Source: Sweltsa coloradensis (lineage: Eukaryota; Arthropoda; Insecta; Plecoptera; Chloroperlidae). Taken from it: a DNA stretch of 64,000 nt. The stretch is from contig JAMZAV010000356.1 in assembly GCA_024449915.1 (NCBI GenBank), forward strand, positions 492,652 to 556,651, given 5' to 3'. The notes under the pieces were generated by a model that was not told the origin of the DNA, searched no databases, and saw only the letters and a list, made by a program, of their open reading frames with translations. Each line of letters starts with the position of its first letter. Position 1 is the stretch's first letter. A program made the translations under genes and the position numbers. This document shows positions 22,304 through 33,399 of this stretch, in pieces.

Positions 22304-25300
22304 GTAAGTTGATTTTTACTTAAATTTATACATATCTCTTCATTTATAACATTTGGGTTCTCTCCCTCCTTCATTGTACTGTGTAAGCCACAAGGCCCCC
22401 TGACCATTCAGACAAAACATTTTTTATCAGTCGCGACAGGGTCAAGTCTCGGCCTAGCGAGGCCAAGTCGCATGTTTGCAATCCCAATACTAGCCTAGGC
22501 CTAGCCTGAGATTTATTTCCTATTGTCGGCTTCATCTTACGTAAGGGCAAGGGTAGGCCTACACAGCAGAACTTTAAACCTAGGCCTAGGCTAGGCAGCC
22601 TAGTGTAGGGCCTACCAGACCACAGACAAAGGCCTAGGCCAAGCTAGAGCCTAGGCCTAGCCTAACGTAGGGCTTGAATAGCCGGCCTAGACAAGTGGGT
22701 AGGCCTACTTTATTCTCCAATTCACATAGAGAGCCTTAGCCAATAATAAGCTATCGGTAGGCTAGGGCCTAGGCCTTACTGGTCAAGCGACTAGCCTAGG
22801 CTAGGCTGTAAGGTGGCTAGGCCCTATCGTTAAATTCGCCCCATAGGCCCCACCACGTGCCCTACAATTAAATAGAGTACCGATATCATAAATTCTTCAA
22901 AATCATAGGCTAGGCTATGATTAAGTTTAACAATCTCATCTAGGCCTCTATCCCATACTGGCCGGCTGCACATCATGTTAAACAAATGAGAAGCCTAGGG
23001 CTGGGTCTCTTATCATACAATGGGAATATGACTTCGGTTAAGGAATCACTCGCAGTGTATGATGGGGGAAGGAGCGTTATGTACGAAGTGCCCATTGTTT
23101 GAAATAAGACTCGACGTTTGAATAGGCCAGGTCTTAAAGAGTATAGGCCTAGGCTTACACAGAGAGTTTTAAATCTTAACTTTCAGACTTTGCTCTAACC
23201 TTTTACCCAATAAGAAGCCTCCTACTGCAAGCCTACAGTGCTCAGGTTTAGGAGTCAGGAGTCTTTAGACCCTGTATATAATTGTTCTGTCCTAGGGTAG
23301 GCCTACATGGTGTAATTGCCCAATATCTTGTTCAAATGTTTATTGAATCGATGTGTTTAATCCTAGGTTTAGAAGAAACAGTAGCAGACGCCTTCGGACT
23401 ACAGATCCTGCCAGAATCATTGACAAATGGACAACATATCATTCTGAAACAAGTGGATGACACGTTGACCCTGTTCTGCCGAATACAGCCAAACAAGCTG
23501 ACTAGCAACAAATCTATACCAAACTTTAAATTAAGTTGGAAACTGCCACACCTAACTCATAACAGGTAAATGTTAGGCATCGGTGTATTAAATAAACACA
23601 TTTGTATTAGAGTGTACCCACTCAGTCATATAGGCCCTAACTGATTTTCAGTGGGGGACATTAAACCAAAGCGACCAAGCCAACACTTGAAAATGCAATG
23701 TAGTATGTTGCCTCAGCCTAGAGGTCTCTAAATTCATCACTAATCCCACGTCTGGGCCTGGGGTAGAATTGGCCCAGAGCATGGCTCTGCTAATCGTAAA
23801 AGGCGATTTAAGAGAAAAAGTCCACCTCACAAACATCAGCTAGTATGAAGGGTAGTATTTTACTCCCCGAAAATAGAGGCGAGCTCTGGAAATCGTCGTC
23901 AGGGAACTTGCCCCCTTCCCTTGACGACCCCTCAACGACGATGACGACAATGACACCACGAACGATGACGAAGACAATGACAACCGCGACGTGAGAGCCC
24001 CCTTTCCTCCCCTTACCCGTGGCTGGTTCTGACCAGCATGAGCCCCTCCCCCCCCTAGGTTAGAGTGGTGCATTATGACCTAACGGTTGACGCGTCCTTA
24101 ATCCAAATTAAACCAAAAAAAACTAATCCCACGTTCTTGTCTCCCCCCCCCCCCCCCCTCCACCAGTCAGAACCGGGTGATTGAGAATCAGAGCGACGAC
24201 CAAGACGGATGGCAACTCGTGATTCAGAACCTGAAGGAGTCGGACACCGGGGACTACGAGTGTCTCGCTCAGTCGACCACCACGCCGGGCGTTCTCGTCA
24301 AGAAGAGCGTGCGCGTCAACGTCAAGAACAGTGAGTTGACTCTTTGCACTTTAAATGCTTACTGTAGGCCTGAAGTAGGGTAGGCACGGGACAATGTATA
24401 TAGGAAGGTAGGGCTGTGTTTTATGGGTGTAGGTCTAAACGTTGACAATTTGTCTTTAAAAAATAAACCCATGTAGGCCTAGGTAGTTTTTATTTTTGTT
24501 TTAAACAACATGGCCCTGAATCTGGACTACCTACAATTGATAGCATCAGAAGACGAATTTCAAACTTAAATGCAGAGAAGTTGCCAAAATATTGTGGGAT
24601 TGTTATTAATAATTGTAATGTCGAATGAAAATGTGTGCTTAAAATGGCGGTAGGCCTACACTCCTGTCACTATAAACACCTTAATTAGGGGCCTACAAAG
24701 TTTTAAACTTTTAAGTTTTGGCTGGTTTTGGACTCAAATTGACAGAGCAAATTAAGTTGCTTACCTGAGACTTAAAACGTAGTTCAACCATTCATCATCG
24801 ATTGACTCCCATCTTTAAAATACAGACTCTCACTTTTGTATCCTCGTTCTGTCTGTGACTTCTCTCTGAATAATGTTTGTCAACGTATCCTAGACTACGT
24901 CGTTTATGATACAAATTTTAGGACAATTGATCTTGAGATTGTTGTTGGTGTCATTTTGTAAGTTTGGTAAGTGGTAACCATTGTTGTTGTTTGGGTATCT
25001 TGGGTTTAATTTACCCTATACATAAATCCTGCAAAAAATAAATAAAACATCATAGAGACTCGTAGCTCATGGTCAATCAGCAACCTTTGTTCGTTGGCAT
25101 AGGCCTACCATCTAAATTAGGTAGGCCTATATAAATAAATTTTAAGTTTGTTTTTAGAGTCCACCCACTCAGTCATAACTGATTTTCAGTGGGGGACAAT
25201 GGACATTAAACTAAAGCAACCAAGCCAACCCTGTAGGTCCCGACGCAATCGACGAGTGAGCGATAACCAACCAAAGATCGATATTTGTAATAGGAAATAT

Positions 25301-28300
25301 AGCAATCAGTGGTATGGACAGTGTGAACACCCGCGGATCAATGCCAGAATCAACAAGGCCGATTAAGAACAACCTTGAGTTTATTATGTGCCTCGTTGCT
25401 AGAACGGCTCCAAAGTCACCGTTTACAAACTCCTACGACAAGAACTGATGAACTTAAGTCCAAATCTGAAGTTAAAAAACTTCTGATTTTTGCGGGAATC
25501 GAACCCTGGACCTTCTGCATTGGAAGCAGATACGCTAACCACAAGACCAACGAGCCACAGTTGCTTTGCTAAAAACGGGAAAGAACTAAGTCCAGTTCTT
25601 GTTCCTTTTGAAAAAGGAACTTACAAGTTTCTCTGAAAGAACTTGGTTACTTTAATTTCCTCTACAAGTTACCCAATCTATAAACATTCATAGAAAATAA
25701 CAAATTAATTTAGATAAGCGGAGCTTCTGAAAATGTACGCACTTTTGGTTACTGTGGGCCCTAAGTGTTTTATTTCTGACTGTGGTTATTGTTTGTGTGT
25801 TTGTGTTTTTTCTTGATATCCTCCCACTCTAATAGTATTGGTTATAATATTTAATTTGTTAATCGATATTTAAGTTGATTGTTGATGGTACGGTACTAAC
25901 ACTTTGCGTCTCGTCTTGTGTCCCCAGAGAAGACGCGATGCGGAGAGAGCGAACAGATGTTCTTGTGCCCGGCTGCCGGCAACTGCATCATACGCCGCTA
26001 CGTGTGCGACGGCCACACCGACTGCAGAGATGGAGCGGACGAGGATGAAGCCATCTGCGGTGAGTGATTGCGTTCAGAGATCAGTAGGTAGTCCCTACCC
26101 TAGGGGGCCAGGAAAATCTTTAATAAAATTGCAAATTTGTTGGTGGACTCCCTGGACCGATTACTATTAGGGATGAGACAGTGTACACATTTTTCATGTG
26201 TGTACAAGTTAACCGTTTCTCTTTAAGCAAAAAATTCATGTAGGTCCTAGTGTTATGTTGAGTGCGACCGACCACCAGCTGTCCAGAAGTTTGCGTATGA
26301 TGTCTATCTACCCCTTGTTTTTACTGTGATGCTCTTCCACACCAAGCAATCTTTCTAGATTATTGGACACTACTAAACATACTGGTAGGTAGCTAACCAA
26401 AACTATAGGCTACATTGTGTAAAAGAGTGTAGGGCTTACACGGGTAGGAAAGTCCACGCATTTGCCCATCCCTATGAGTGACCGATACAGATATTGGTAT
26501 CAAAAGTAGGCCTATCCGTATATGTATTGATTTCTTTGACCAACCATTAGTAGTAGGAATAGTATAAATAATTATAGTCTATAATTATAGGGAGAGTCTA
26601 TAATTTATAGAGTATAGGCCTAAGGTATATTTAAAACTATCAAGTTCAAAAAGTGGGCTGCAGCCATTACTCGAGTACCGTGTGTATAAAGTACAAGCCT
26701 TGGTGTTGAACAGGTCCCACCCCGTGCGAGGGTAAGATTCAGTGCCCCGCTGACAGTCGCTGTATCCCGAGCGAGTGGTGCTGCGATCACACGGATCCAA
26801 ACTGTACGTCGAAACATAGGCCTAGCTGCTGCCCGCTGTCTCCCAAACGTGAGTACTGAGTAGTTTGTTGCTGGTGTGGGGTACAGTTTGTGCCGCATAC
26901 ACTGAAGCCTGTCATTATTTAATTAATAGCAGGTCCGTGTAACTGCCCCCGGTCTATTCAAACTCAACATAACCCATTGTATTCTATCCACTCGAAAAGC
27001 ACCCAAAGGTGGAATTATTCTTAGAGATTGCAAAAATGGTAAACATAATTGCGAATTTGAATGAATTCCTGATTTATGAATGGTAGGGGCCTACCATTTC
27101 AATCGCGAAATTTAATTGATACGCGAAGTAGTGGCAAATATTAGCAATTTACTTTAAAAAACCAAAGTCACGATGTAAAAAACAGTATTTTCAAGAAGTT
27201 ATGGAGGTGCCGGTACGTAAAGAAATTAAATTAACCGCTGGTACATATTGGTGGAGGTGCCATCATAATATTAAACGATGTAAAATTTCAACGCAATAGC
27301 TAAAAAGCGTACTTCAACCTTAAAACAATGCCATAATTTGTATGTGGTGAGGCAAGATCAAAATTAAATTTTGGAAATTTGGAAACTTTAAACTGAGCTG
27401 AAATTGAAGCTTAAAATTAAATCTGATTTGACTTCAACTTTTTTTGTTTTTTTAATACATATTAAAATTTAAAACAATCAAAAATTATCCTGAAACTTGT
27501 TTTTTTTTTGCATGAGTGACAAATCTGTGTTGTGTGCAAAAGCTGGGCTTTATGTTTCAATTATTTCCTAACTAAACTAGCCGGTTGGTCTAAAGTTTCC
27601 ACACTTTGTGAATACATCTTCGTTACCCTACCGTTTACCTCTCTGTCAAAGTTACTACCTACCCTTCCTTCCGGCAGAAACAGAGCCCTCAAACTCGCTG
27701 CTGTAAACCCGAGTGAAGCAGACGGCGAGGAAGAGTACCGGCGTAAAGCTCCGTCGAAAGTTAGGCTGGACAAAAAAATCGATATTCGATATGATAGGAT
27801 ATTGGAAAAACTTTAGATATTGATATTGATTTCATACGAAAATCGAATTAACAAAACAAAATGCTAAATTTTGAAATTTGGGGAGGTCGGGTAGGTACCT
27901 AGTCAAATCTAAATTACCTTGCTATGCATTTGCTGGAGGTTGCCGTGTCATAAACGCGATTGTGGATCGTAAATAGGTGCTATGGTGAACCACCTTATCA
28001 ACCCTATTGTGCCAAAATTATGAAATAACACTCTAAGAATTTTTTTTTTTTTTTTAATTATATTATTTTATTTTGTTTTACAAACATTACATTTGAGATA
28101 CGTATCAACGAAATTTTTCGTGTGATATAATAATTAAATGAATGTCTAGCCCAGCCCTACGCGAAAGCACTCGAATAAGGCCAAGGAAGAGCGCGCCGCC
28201 GCCCATTCATAATTGTTGTTCTATTTCAGGATTTCCACAGGTTCGCGATATCCGAGTTTCCACACAACGCGACAGCAGAGGCTGCAAACGAGACCACAGC

Positions 28301-31300
28301 GATCAGCGACATGGCTTCTCAGACCCCATCTACACAGTTTGGTACGTAAAACACGTTTAGACAAAAAAATCTCCAAATTAAGACTAGTTTTTTTTCTTTT
28401 TCAAATCAATATAGAGTTTATCTCAATTTGCATAGTTGAAGTTATTCATAAGCTTTATCCGAAGTAGGGGTTGTCTGAGTTGATACGTCTTCTATTCAGG
28501 TAAATACTGTAGCTATTTTGCGAGTATAGGCCTCAGTTTTAATGATAGCACAAAAAGTAGGGTACCGGTACAGCAATGTGGAGCCATTTGTCTCAATAGC
28601 ATTTACATGCTAGTCTTAAAAATTTGATTGGTAAATATAAGGGTGCGGCCATTACTTGATGGTGTGTGTCCAAAAACATCTACTATACAGCATTTTGTCA
28701 AAACTACCTTTGCCTTTGCCTTTTTGTCGCTCTGGAAGGAACACGGAAGTTTATTCTGTGCAACATGATATCATCAGCAAAACAATTGCATATGATCTTG
28801 TAAATAAATACAAGATCAGTGACGTTGCGCCTAGACTCTAAAGAAATCCCCCAGCGCTGTTTCTATTCTTCTAATAACCTTGTTTTAGTGTAGGCTTCTC
28901 TTCCCACAGTTTATTCTGCCTCTTCTCTTGCCATACCTTACGTTACGTACCACTTTGCATGTGGGTGAGATGTATAAACCAGGTGTTTTTTATTTAAATC
29001 AAATGATTTAGGGCTTTTTTTTATAAAAATCATTGATTTAAATCAAGTGCACTTTTTCTTCATTTTGAGCAACAACACAAGAGTTCCAACTGATTTAGGC
29101 AAAGTTTTCCTTAAAAACTGTTTTAATTAGATTTTCCGAGACGCTTGTGAAAGTATTTGATCCGCTCACCAACTTGACAAATTTTGAAACGCTGATATTG
29201 TTGATTTAAATTAATCTATAAACTCTGATTTAAATCGGGGGAAAAATTAATTAAAATCAAAAAGTTGATTTAAATTTAAAAAAATCACACCCTAGTAAAA
29301 CAAACAATTATTGTCTTCTCGTGTCTTCCAGGTTGTGCCATGGCCTTCATGTTCATCGTGACGATCCTTGTGATCGCGATATGTCGCGTTCACATGAAGC
29401 GCACGCTTCTCAGTCGCTGCCCTAACGTGCGCAACGCTCGCAACAACAACGTGCGCGGTGGACGTAACGCTCCTCACCATCACGGCGTAGCGCACATGCC
29501 TCTGTATGACCTTGACGTGTTTCTGAACAGGGGTGAGTCGTTAAAATGTGATGTTACCTAGAGGGATGTATTGAAAACACTTTTTTACCGATGCCGATTC
29601 CAATTATTTTAAAATAAATACTTATACTCTACACAGTGCATGTTGTTTCCAAAATCATGGAATAAACCTTGGCCTTAAATGCCTATGAAGATAAATTTCA
29701 GATAGTTAAAAGACATGCTCTTCTCCTACATCAACAATCTTGAAGTCCAACCAATGCCTCGTTGTGATGATGTGATAATGTTGCCTTGGTTCTCCAATAA
29801 CAAAGACTCAATCTATGTAGGCCTACTAACTACTGTAGGTCTAGGTATTCACACAATATGGTCAATTTTGCAACAGTGTTTTTGTCAAACAGTGAAGCAG
29901 TTGGGGCATCTCAAATGCACTGAGTTACTTTTCTTGGTCAAGTAGTAATCTGTATGGTCCATCCATCCCTGTCAGCCATCGTTGGCGTTGCTCATATGTT
30001 TCTCCGTCTGTCCGCAGGCTCCCCCTTTCCGTCCGAGATGTCGCCCCACTCCGGCCTCCTGGTCACCTACAACATAAACAACGGGGTGCAGTTCGTGGGG
30101 AGGCCGGTCGACCCCCCGCCGTACTGCGAGATCGTCGCCTCTCCCCCGCGTGAGGGGCCGCCCCCGCCGTATGTGTCGCACGAGAATCTTCGAGCCCCGC
30201 AGGACGCCAGGGTAAAGTGTTGCTTTCTTTTACGGGGTGTCCAGGGTGTCTACAAGACTGGAAAACCTGGAAAAGTCAGGGAATTTAATAAATCTGGAAA
30301 AGTCAGGGTCAATCGGCAGTTTTTTTTTCCATTTTCCAACTATTTTCTATATTCTCGCGAGAAAATAGGCCACTAAAACAGCTGGTGAGCTACTGGTGAC
30401 GTCACACCAACTGCAGGGTCGGCAACATAACAAAAACAAACTTTAGAAACTTTGTTTCTTGATCTACAAAGTACCAACATTTGAAACTAAACGGCGGGAA
30501 ATTTGAAAATATGCGACATTTTTTGATAGTTAGAAAAAAAATTTTTTTTTTTAAGGTGAAATGGAGCCTTTATTTTCAGTTTTTATACTAAAATTAAAGA
30601 TTTTTTATAACGAAATTAAGACTTTTTATTTGCTATTTTTCAGGGTCCCTATATAGGTTCTATGTCAACTACAATAAAATTAGTAAAAATTAAAAACATC
30701 TAAGATTGTAAACATTTGTTGCAAGAGAATGACATAAATAAAACAGATGATTTGGATAAAATGTGAACGTTAAATCTTCTTTCAAGTGCACAACATTAGC
30801 AGTGTGTTTGTGTGTAATTTGTTTACTTTTGATTTATTTCTAGGACTGTGAGAGCGGAGAGAACGCCACCGAGAACGACGCGCTGTTGACCCGTGAGAAT
30901 CGCAGTGGAAACACCCTCCGCATCACCGTCGTGAACACTGCTCCAAGGAGCGACAGTTCGCGAGGCGACGCCACGAGCGACCCAGGCCGATACAGGCTCG
31001 TCGCCATCCGAACGCGGACCGGCGACAACACAAACCAAAACGACCTGAACGTTCCGAACGCCGGCGACGTTCCGAGAGAAAACGTCGCGGCCGCGAGCGA
31101 GGTCGTTCAAAACGATTTGAATCTCGTACAGAATCCTCAGAATGTCGTTTCGAACGAACCGACGAGTTTGAACATTAATATCGCGGGGGACGCTGAAATC
31201 GACGCGTGTGAACGAGAAACAAGTGGGAACGTTGTAGAATCGATCCGAGGCGACGTTCCAATCGTCATTGTTACCAACGCAAACGCCTCCGTTGCGCCGT

Positions 31301-31413
31301 ACAAACCGTGCAATCAGGCACAGCTGCGCAAGAACTTCTTCGGTCTGGGAGCGAGCACGTCTTGCGCAGAGCCCATTAACACAACGTCAGAAGATGACAG
31401 CACGGTAAAGTGA
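22249..31413 (+). CDS. LDLRAD3-like: LDLRAD3-like type I membrane receptor (Ig + 2 LDLa + TM + PPxY tail), 10 exons
   Basis: Joining 22249-22303, 23367-23565, 24167-24330, 25928-26059, 26714-26848, 27678-27702, 28241-28341, 29332-29532, 30018-30211 and 30844-31413 gives 1776 nt, 591 residues plus stop, with every phase matching. Seen: hydrophobic signal peptide (1-17); Ig domain with Cys56, Trp76 and the DTGDYEC motif ending at Cys117; LDLa 1 (144-183, six Cys, CDG and DE calcium residues); a divergent Cys-rich LDLa-like module (188-223); a stalk with NAT and NET sequons; one TM helix (about 272-289) followed by a basic stop-transfer; tail with VTYNINNGVQFV and two PPPY motifs (370-373, 386-389). 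Known: vertebrate LDLRAD3 has LDLa modules, a closely similar VTYN.NNG.Q.V tail segment and PPxY motifs that bind HECT ubiquitin ligases. Inferred: a plasma-membrane receptor with a ligase-recruiting tail. The Ig domain is unlike vertebrate LDLRAD3, so orthology is likely but not proven. Confidence 0.85.
22480..22960. repeat. Cluster of TAGGCCTA words (LDLRAD3-like intron 1)
   Basis: TAGGCCTA/GCCTAGGC overlapping palindromic words occur over 20 times in about 480 bp; the related GTAGGCCTAC is scattered through all introns here. Confidence 0.7.
23367..23565 (+). CDS. LDLRAD3-like exon 2: first half of Ig domain
   Basis: Acceptor TCCTAG|GTTTAG and donor AACAG|GTAAATG. It encodes residues 19-84 with the first Ig cysteine (TLTLFC) and the core tryptophan (KLSW). 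A second AG six bases downstream (after GTTTAG) would create a TAA across the junction, so the upstream AG is chosen. Confidence 0.8.
23611..23685 (-). mobile_element. SINE family B 3' fragment
   Basis: CCCACTCAGTCATATAGGCC, TGATTTTCAGTGGGGGACAT and AAAGCGACCAAGCCAAC match the family B 3' end. Confidence 0.7.
23745..24118 (-). repeat. Interspersed repeat family C, full length, minus
   Basis: Reverse of the consensus: CTGGGCCTGGGGTAGAATTG to GACGCGTCCTTAATCCAAAT. It lies in the LDLRAD3-like intron, 50 bp before the Ig exon 3. Confidence 0.85.
24167..24330 (+). CDS. LDLRAD3-like exon 3: second half of Ig domain
   Basis: Acceptor CTCCACCAG|TCAG after a long poly-C tract, donor AACA|GTGAGTTG. 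It encodes residues 85-139, including the Ig signature L.ESDTGDYEC (second Cys at 117) and the final beta strand (VRVNVK). GC content is clearly above that of the flanking introns, as for the other exons of this gene. Confidence 0.9.
25155..25562 (-). mobile_element. SINE family B, near full length
   Basis: Collinear with 14529-14930 along its whole length, including the tRNA head (25562-25493). It lies in the LDLRAD3-like intron before the LDLa exon. Confidence 0.88.
25928..26059 (+). CDS. LDLRAD3-like exon 4: LDL-receptor class A module 1
   Basis: Acceptor TGTCCCCAG|AGAAG, donor TGCG|GTGAGTG. It encodes a complete LDLa module: six cysteines at 144, 153, 159, 166, 172 and 183, a CDG.TDC core and the acidic D.ADEDE calcium-binding end. 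Single-exon, phase 1-1 LDLa modules are the usual arrangement in this family. Confidence 0.93.
26714..26848 (+). CDS. LDLRAD3-like exon 5: divergent LDLa-like Cys-rich module
   Basis: Acceptor TTGAACAG|GTCCC, donor AAAC|GTGAGTA, again phase 1-1. It has an LDLa-like pattern (C....I.C...RCIP..WCCD) but eight cysteines, two CC pairs and no canonical C-terminal SDE calcium motif. Probably a derived LDLa module or a related knot that may not bind calcium. Confidence 0.85.
27678..27702 (+). CDS. LDLRAD3-like candidate 25-nt microexon (stalk)
   Basis: Exon 5 ends in phase 1, whereas exon 7 must be entered with two carried nucleotides to stay in frame with the TM exon. This segment fixes the mismatch: pyrimidine-rich acceptor CTTCCTTCCGGCAG|AAAC, 25 nt, donor GCT|GTAAAC, encoding QTEPSNSL plus two nucleotides. 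Without the donor at 27702 the frame hits TAA at once. The assignment rests on phase logic and splice-site quality, not homology. Confidence 0.55.
28241..28341 (+). CDS. LDLRAD3-like exon 7: extracellular stalk
   Basis: Acceptor TTCCACAG|GTTCGCG, donor TTTG|GTACGT. The frame that joins the TM exon reads FAISEFPHNATAEAANETTA and on to PSTQF, a low-complexity Thr/Ser/Asn-rich stalk with two N-glycosylation sequons (NAT, NET). Another AG lies 11 bases upstream (TTTCAG|GATT) but gives the wrong phase. Confidence 0.75.
28985..29295. mobile_element. MITE, TIR TAGGGTGTGATTTTTT-like
   Basis: Rich in TTGATTTAAATCAA words and ending ATCACACCCTAG. A copy in opposite orientation is at 54012-54312 (shared GTGCACTTGATTTAAATCAATGA, GAGTTCCAAC/GTTAAAACTC region). 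It lies in an LDLRAD3-like intron just before exon 8. Confidence 0.6.
29332..29532 (+). CDS. LDLRAD3-like exon 8: transmembrane helix and juxtamembrane region
   Basis: Acceptor GTGTCTTCCAG|GTTG, donor AACAGGG|GTGAGT. It encodes one hydrophobic helix (CAMAFMFIVTILVIAIC, residues 272-288) followed by RVHMKR, a positive-inside stop-transfer, then an Asn/Arg/His-rich juxtamembrane stretch. Confidence 0.88.
30018..30211 (+). CDS. LDLRAD3-like exon 9: cytoplasmic tail with PPxY motifs
   Basis: Acceptor CTGTCCGCAG|GCTCC, donor CCAGG|GTAAAGTG. It contains VTYNINNGVQFV, the segment most like vertebrate LDLRAD3, and two PPPY motifs (DPPPYCE and GPPPPYV), which are WW-domain ligands. Confidence 0.92.
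30844..31413 (+). CDS. LDLRAD3-like exon 10: C-terminal cytoplasmic tail and stop
   Basis: Acceptor TTTATTTCTAG|GACTG, phase 0. 189 codons of acidic, Asn-rich, mostly disordered tail (repeated N.PN, QND motifs) end at TGA 31411-31413. A potential donor, ACG|GTAAAG, overlaps the last codons, so an alternative spliced C-terminus cannot be excluded. The sequence beyond has no continuing coding signal. Confidence 0.82.
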   Translation, partial: DCESGENATENDALLTRENRSGNTLRITVVNTAPRSDSSRGDATSDPGRYRLVAIRTRTGDNTNQNDLNVPNAGDVPRENVAAASEVVQNDLNLVQNPQNVVSNEPTSLNINIAGDAEIDACERETSGNVVESIRGDVPIVIVTNANASVAPYKPCNQAQLRKNFFGLGASTSCAEPINTTSEDDSTVK

Positions 31414-31535
31414 AAAACATTTGTTACTGGGTTCACATGAAAATCTGAATGGTTTTAAAAATGTTTATCTTAATACATTTTTAACAGAGCGCAAGTTCTG
31501 TTTGCCACCAAGGTAACTAGATTGTAGGTCTTTAC

Positions 31536-31789
31536 TAGGGATGGGCTCGACCATTGATCTTTAAGGTTATATATCCAATATCTATATCTATATGGTCTCG
31601 ATATCGAAAAAAATATATTTATATTTTGTTAAGACGCTGAAAAAAAAACTCCCTTTTGGTGACACAATCGAGGCTTCGAATAAATCTACATTTGCATGGT
31701 CGTAAGTACATTTTCGATGCACGTCAATATTGAAGTTTTCTTGCATTAAAAATAATTGAAGGCCAAGTCATACTCGTTGCGTATCCCTA
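31536..31789. mobile_element. Possible hAT-type MITE
   Basis: Begins TAGGGATGGGC and ends GCGTATCCCTA, like the other hAT ends here, and has the same ATATCGA-rich interior. Target duplications are not convincing (5 of 8 matches). Confidence 0.4.
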
Positions 31790-31921
31790 GTAGTTAGGCC
31801 TACGCACTTGAAGCATAGAACGACTTTGCCCATGAAACAATTCCGCTTTGACAATGAAGCTTGCCATGCTTAAATTATTTATTTACCATTGTCGTAGGCC
31901 TACAGTGATGGGCGTTTAAAC

Positions 31922-32173
31922 TAGGAATGTGCAAAACTATCCATATATCAAATCACAGTAATTTTGATAGCGATATTTTGGTGTGAATATCGCGATATTG
32001 AAAAAACAGAGTAAAAAATCACTCAAACTGAAGAGATTGAAGCACCCCTCACCGCCCACTCAAGCTTAATTTTGGGGGCGGTTATTTTTCGCCGATATAT
32101 TGATAAGACCCATTGATTTTTCCTCAACAATATCAATATTTTAAACTTTAAGTGATGTTGTTACACATCCCTA
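31922..32173. mobile_element. Probable hAT-type MITE, imperfect TSD
   Basis: Ends TAGGAATGTGCAAAAC and (inverted) TAGGGATGTGTAACAAC. Flanks GTTTAAAC and GTGTTAAC agree at 6 of 8. The interior is rich in ATCGATATT-like words. Confidence 0.6.
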
Positions 32174-32474
32174 GTGTTAACGTACGTAATCTCCGTACCC
32201 GACATCTCTTTTCTTCTTATTTCGAGTGCTTTGAATGCACTCACATTCAATTATTGTTACGGTCAATATCAAACCTATTTTTGTCATCGACCACCGTCGT
32301 TAAGTAACTCCGAGTTACAATCCGCACAAGAAGCTTTTCTCACAACTTGAATTACACCAATAACGGTGGGTTTGCTATACTAAAGAATTCATGTATGCCT
32401 TTCAGATGGCACCAGGTAGGCCTACATTACAGTTTATGGTAATGTTTCTTTTGGTCTATAGAGAAAGAAAAGAT

Positions 32475-32744
32475 GTACCAACACCACTGAGGCCCACTAT
32501 GGCATGCGTGCACGTCCAAACCATGTTTATTCTCTGTTTTAGCAGTGTCACGTAGATACGGGCGCTATATTGGCTCAGTTCTCGTTGGCAGCCGTGAGAA
32601 CGCATCTCCCCAATACTAAGCTTATGGTTCACAACAGCGGGATCAATACAATATAACCTTTCCGCCGGGGGAACCTCCCATTTTCTCTACTGAACACATG
32701 TAGTATGTGTGCGTACGGAATCATAAGCATTGTGGTGTTGGTAC
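32475..32744. mobile_element. MITE with GTACCAACACCAC ends
   Basis: 13-bp perfect inverted ends, extending imperfectly inward (TATGGCATGCGTGC / GTGTGCGTACGG). No TSD recognised. Confidence 0.5.
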
Positions 32745-32966
32745 CTTGTAAGATCTGTAGATAAACGTTTTTATAATCGTAAAGAGGCAAATGTAAGAAA
32801 CATTCAAAAGAGTTGAAAGAAAAAAGAACGCAAATCGCAATTTATATCATTACACTGCGACACTGTACTGGGTCGTATGTTTTGTGAAGCAATGAAAAAA
32901 ATCTAAAAAATAGCAGAGCTGTGATAATAAATATCAATTTTGACAAGAACAATAATGTTCGGTTTC

Positions 32967-33399
32967 TTAGATAGGCCTTTCGATCTTTCACGTAAGTCGT
33001 GGGCCGGGGGTAGTAAATCCAAAATTTTGCCTTTTTTTATTAACCATTCATGCCATTGCTGTACGTAGTTATTAATGGTACTCTACTGTAGGTACTTCAA
33101 AAATAGATAATTTAATTGTAGGCCTGTCCATTACTTCAAGTTTGATTTGTTTACGCAATAGGCCTTTCACTTTGAGGTTTTAGATCTCGACAACCATCTG
33201 AAGGTGAAAAAAGAAAAAATGTGGTGACCCTTGCCTCAATTGAAAGCAAGAAAGTTTACAGATAATTTTTCAGAAGAAAATCGGTTCTGAGAAGGTCAAA
33301 TTAGTGGGGTCTTTTGAAAAATTCTATCTGGGTTTTTGTTTTGGAAAATGGTCACCCTAATTGGAACCCACGACTTACTTGAAATAGGCTTATCTAATC
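32967..33399. mobile_element. MITE with TTAGATAGGCC..CGTAAGTCGTGGG ends
   Basis: Left TTAGATAGGCCTTTCGATC..ACGTAAGTCGTGGG, right CCCACGACTTACTTGAAATA..TTATCTAA. The arms pair over about 36 bp with few mismatches. Confidence 0.55.

Noticed and set aside
27532..27816. 94-codon frame covering the microexon region
   Set aside because: Its frame cannot be joined to either neighbouring receptor exon; only the 25-nt segment fits.
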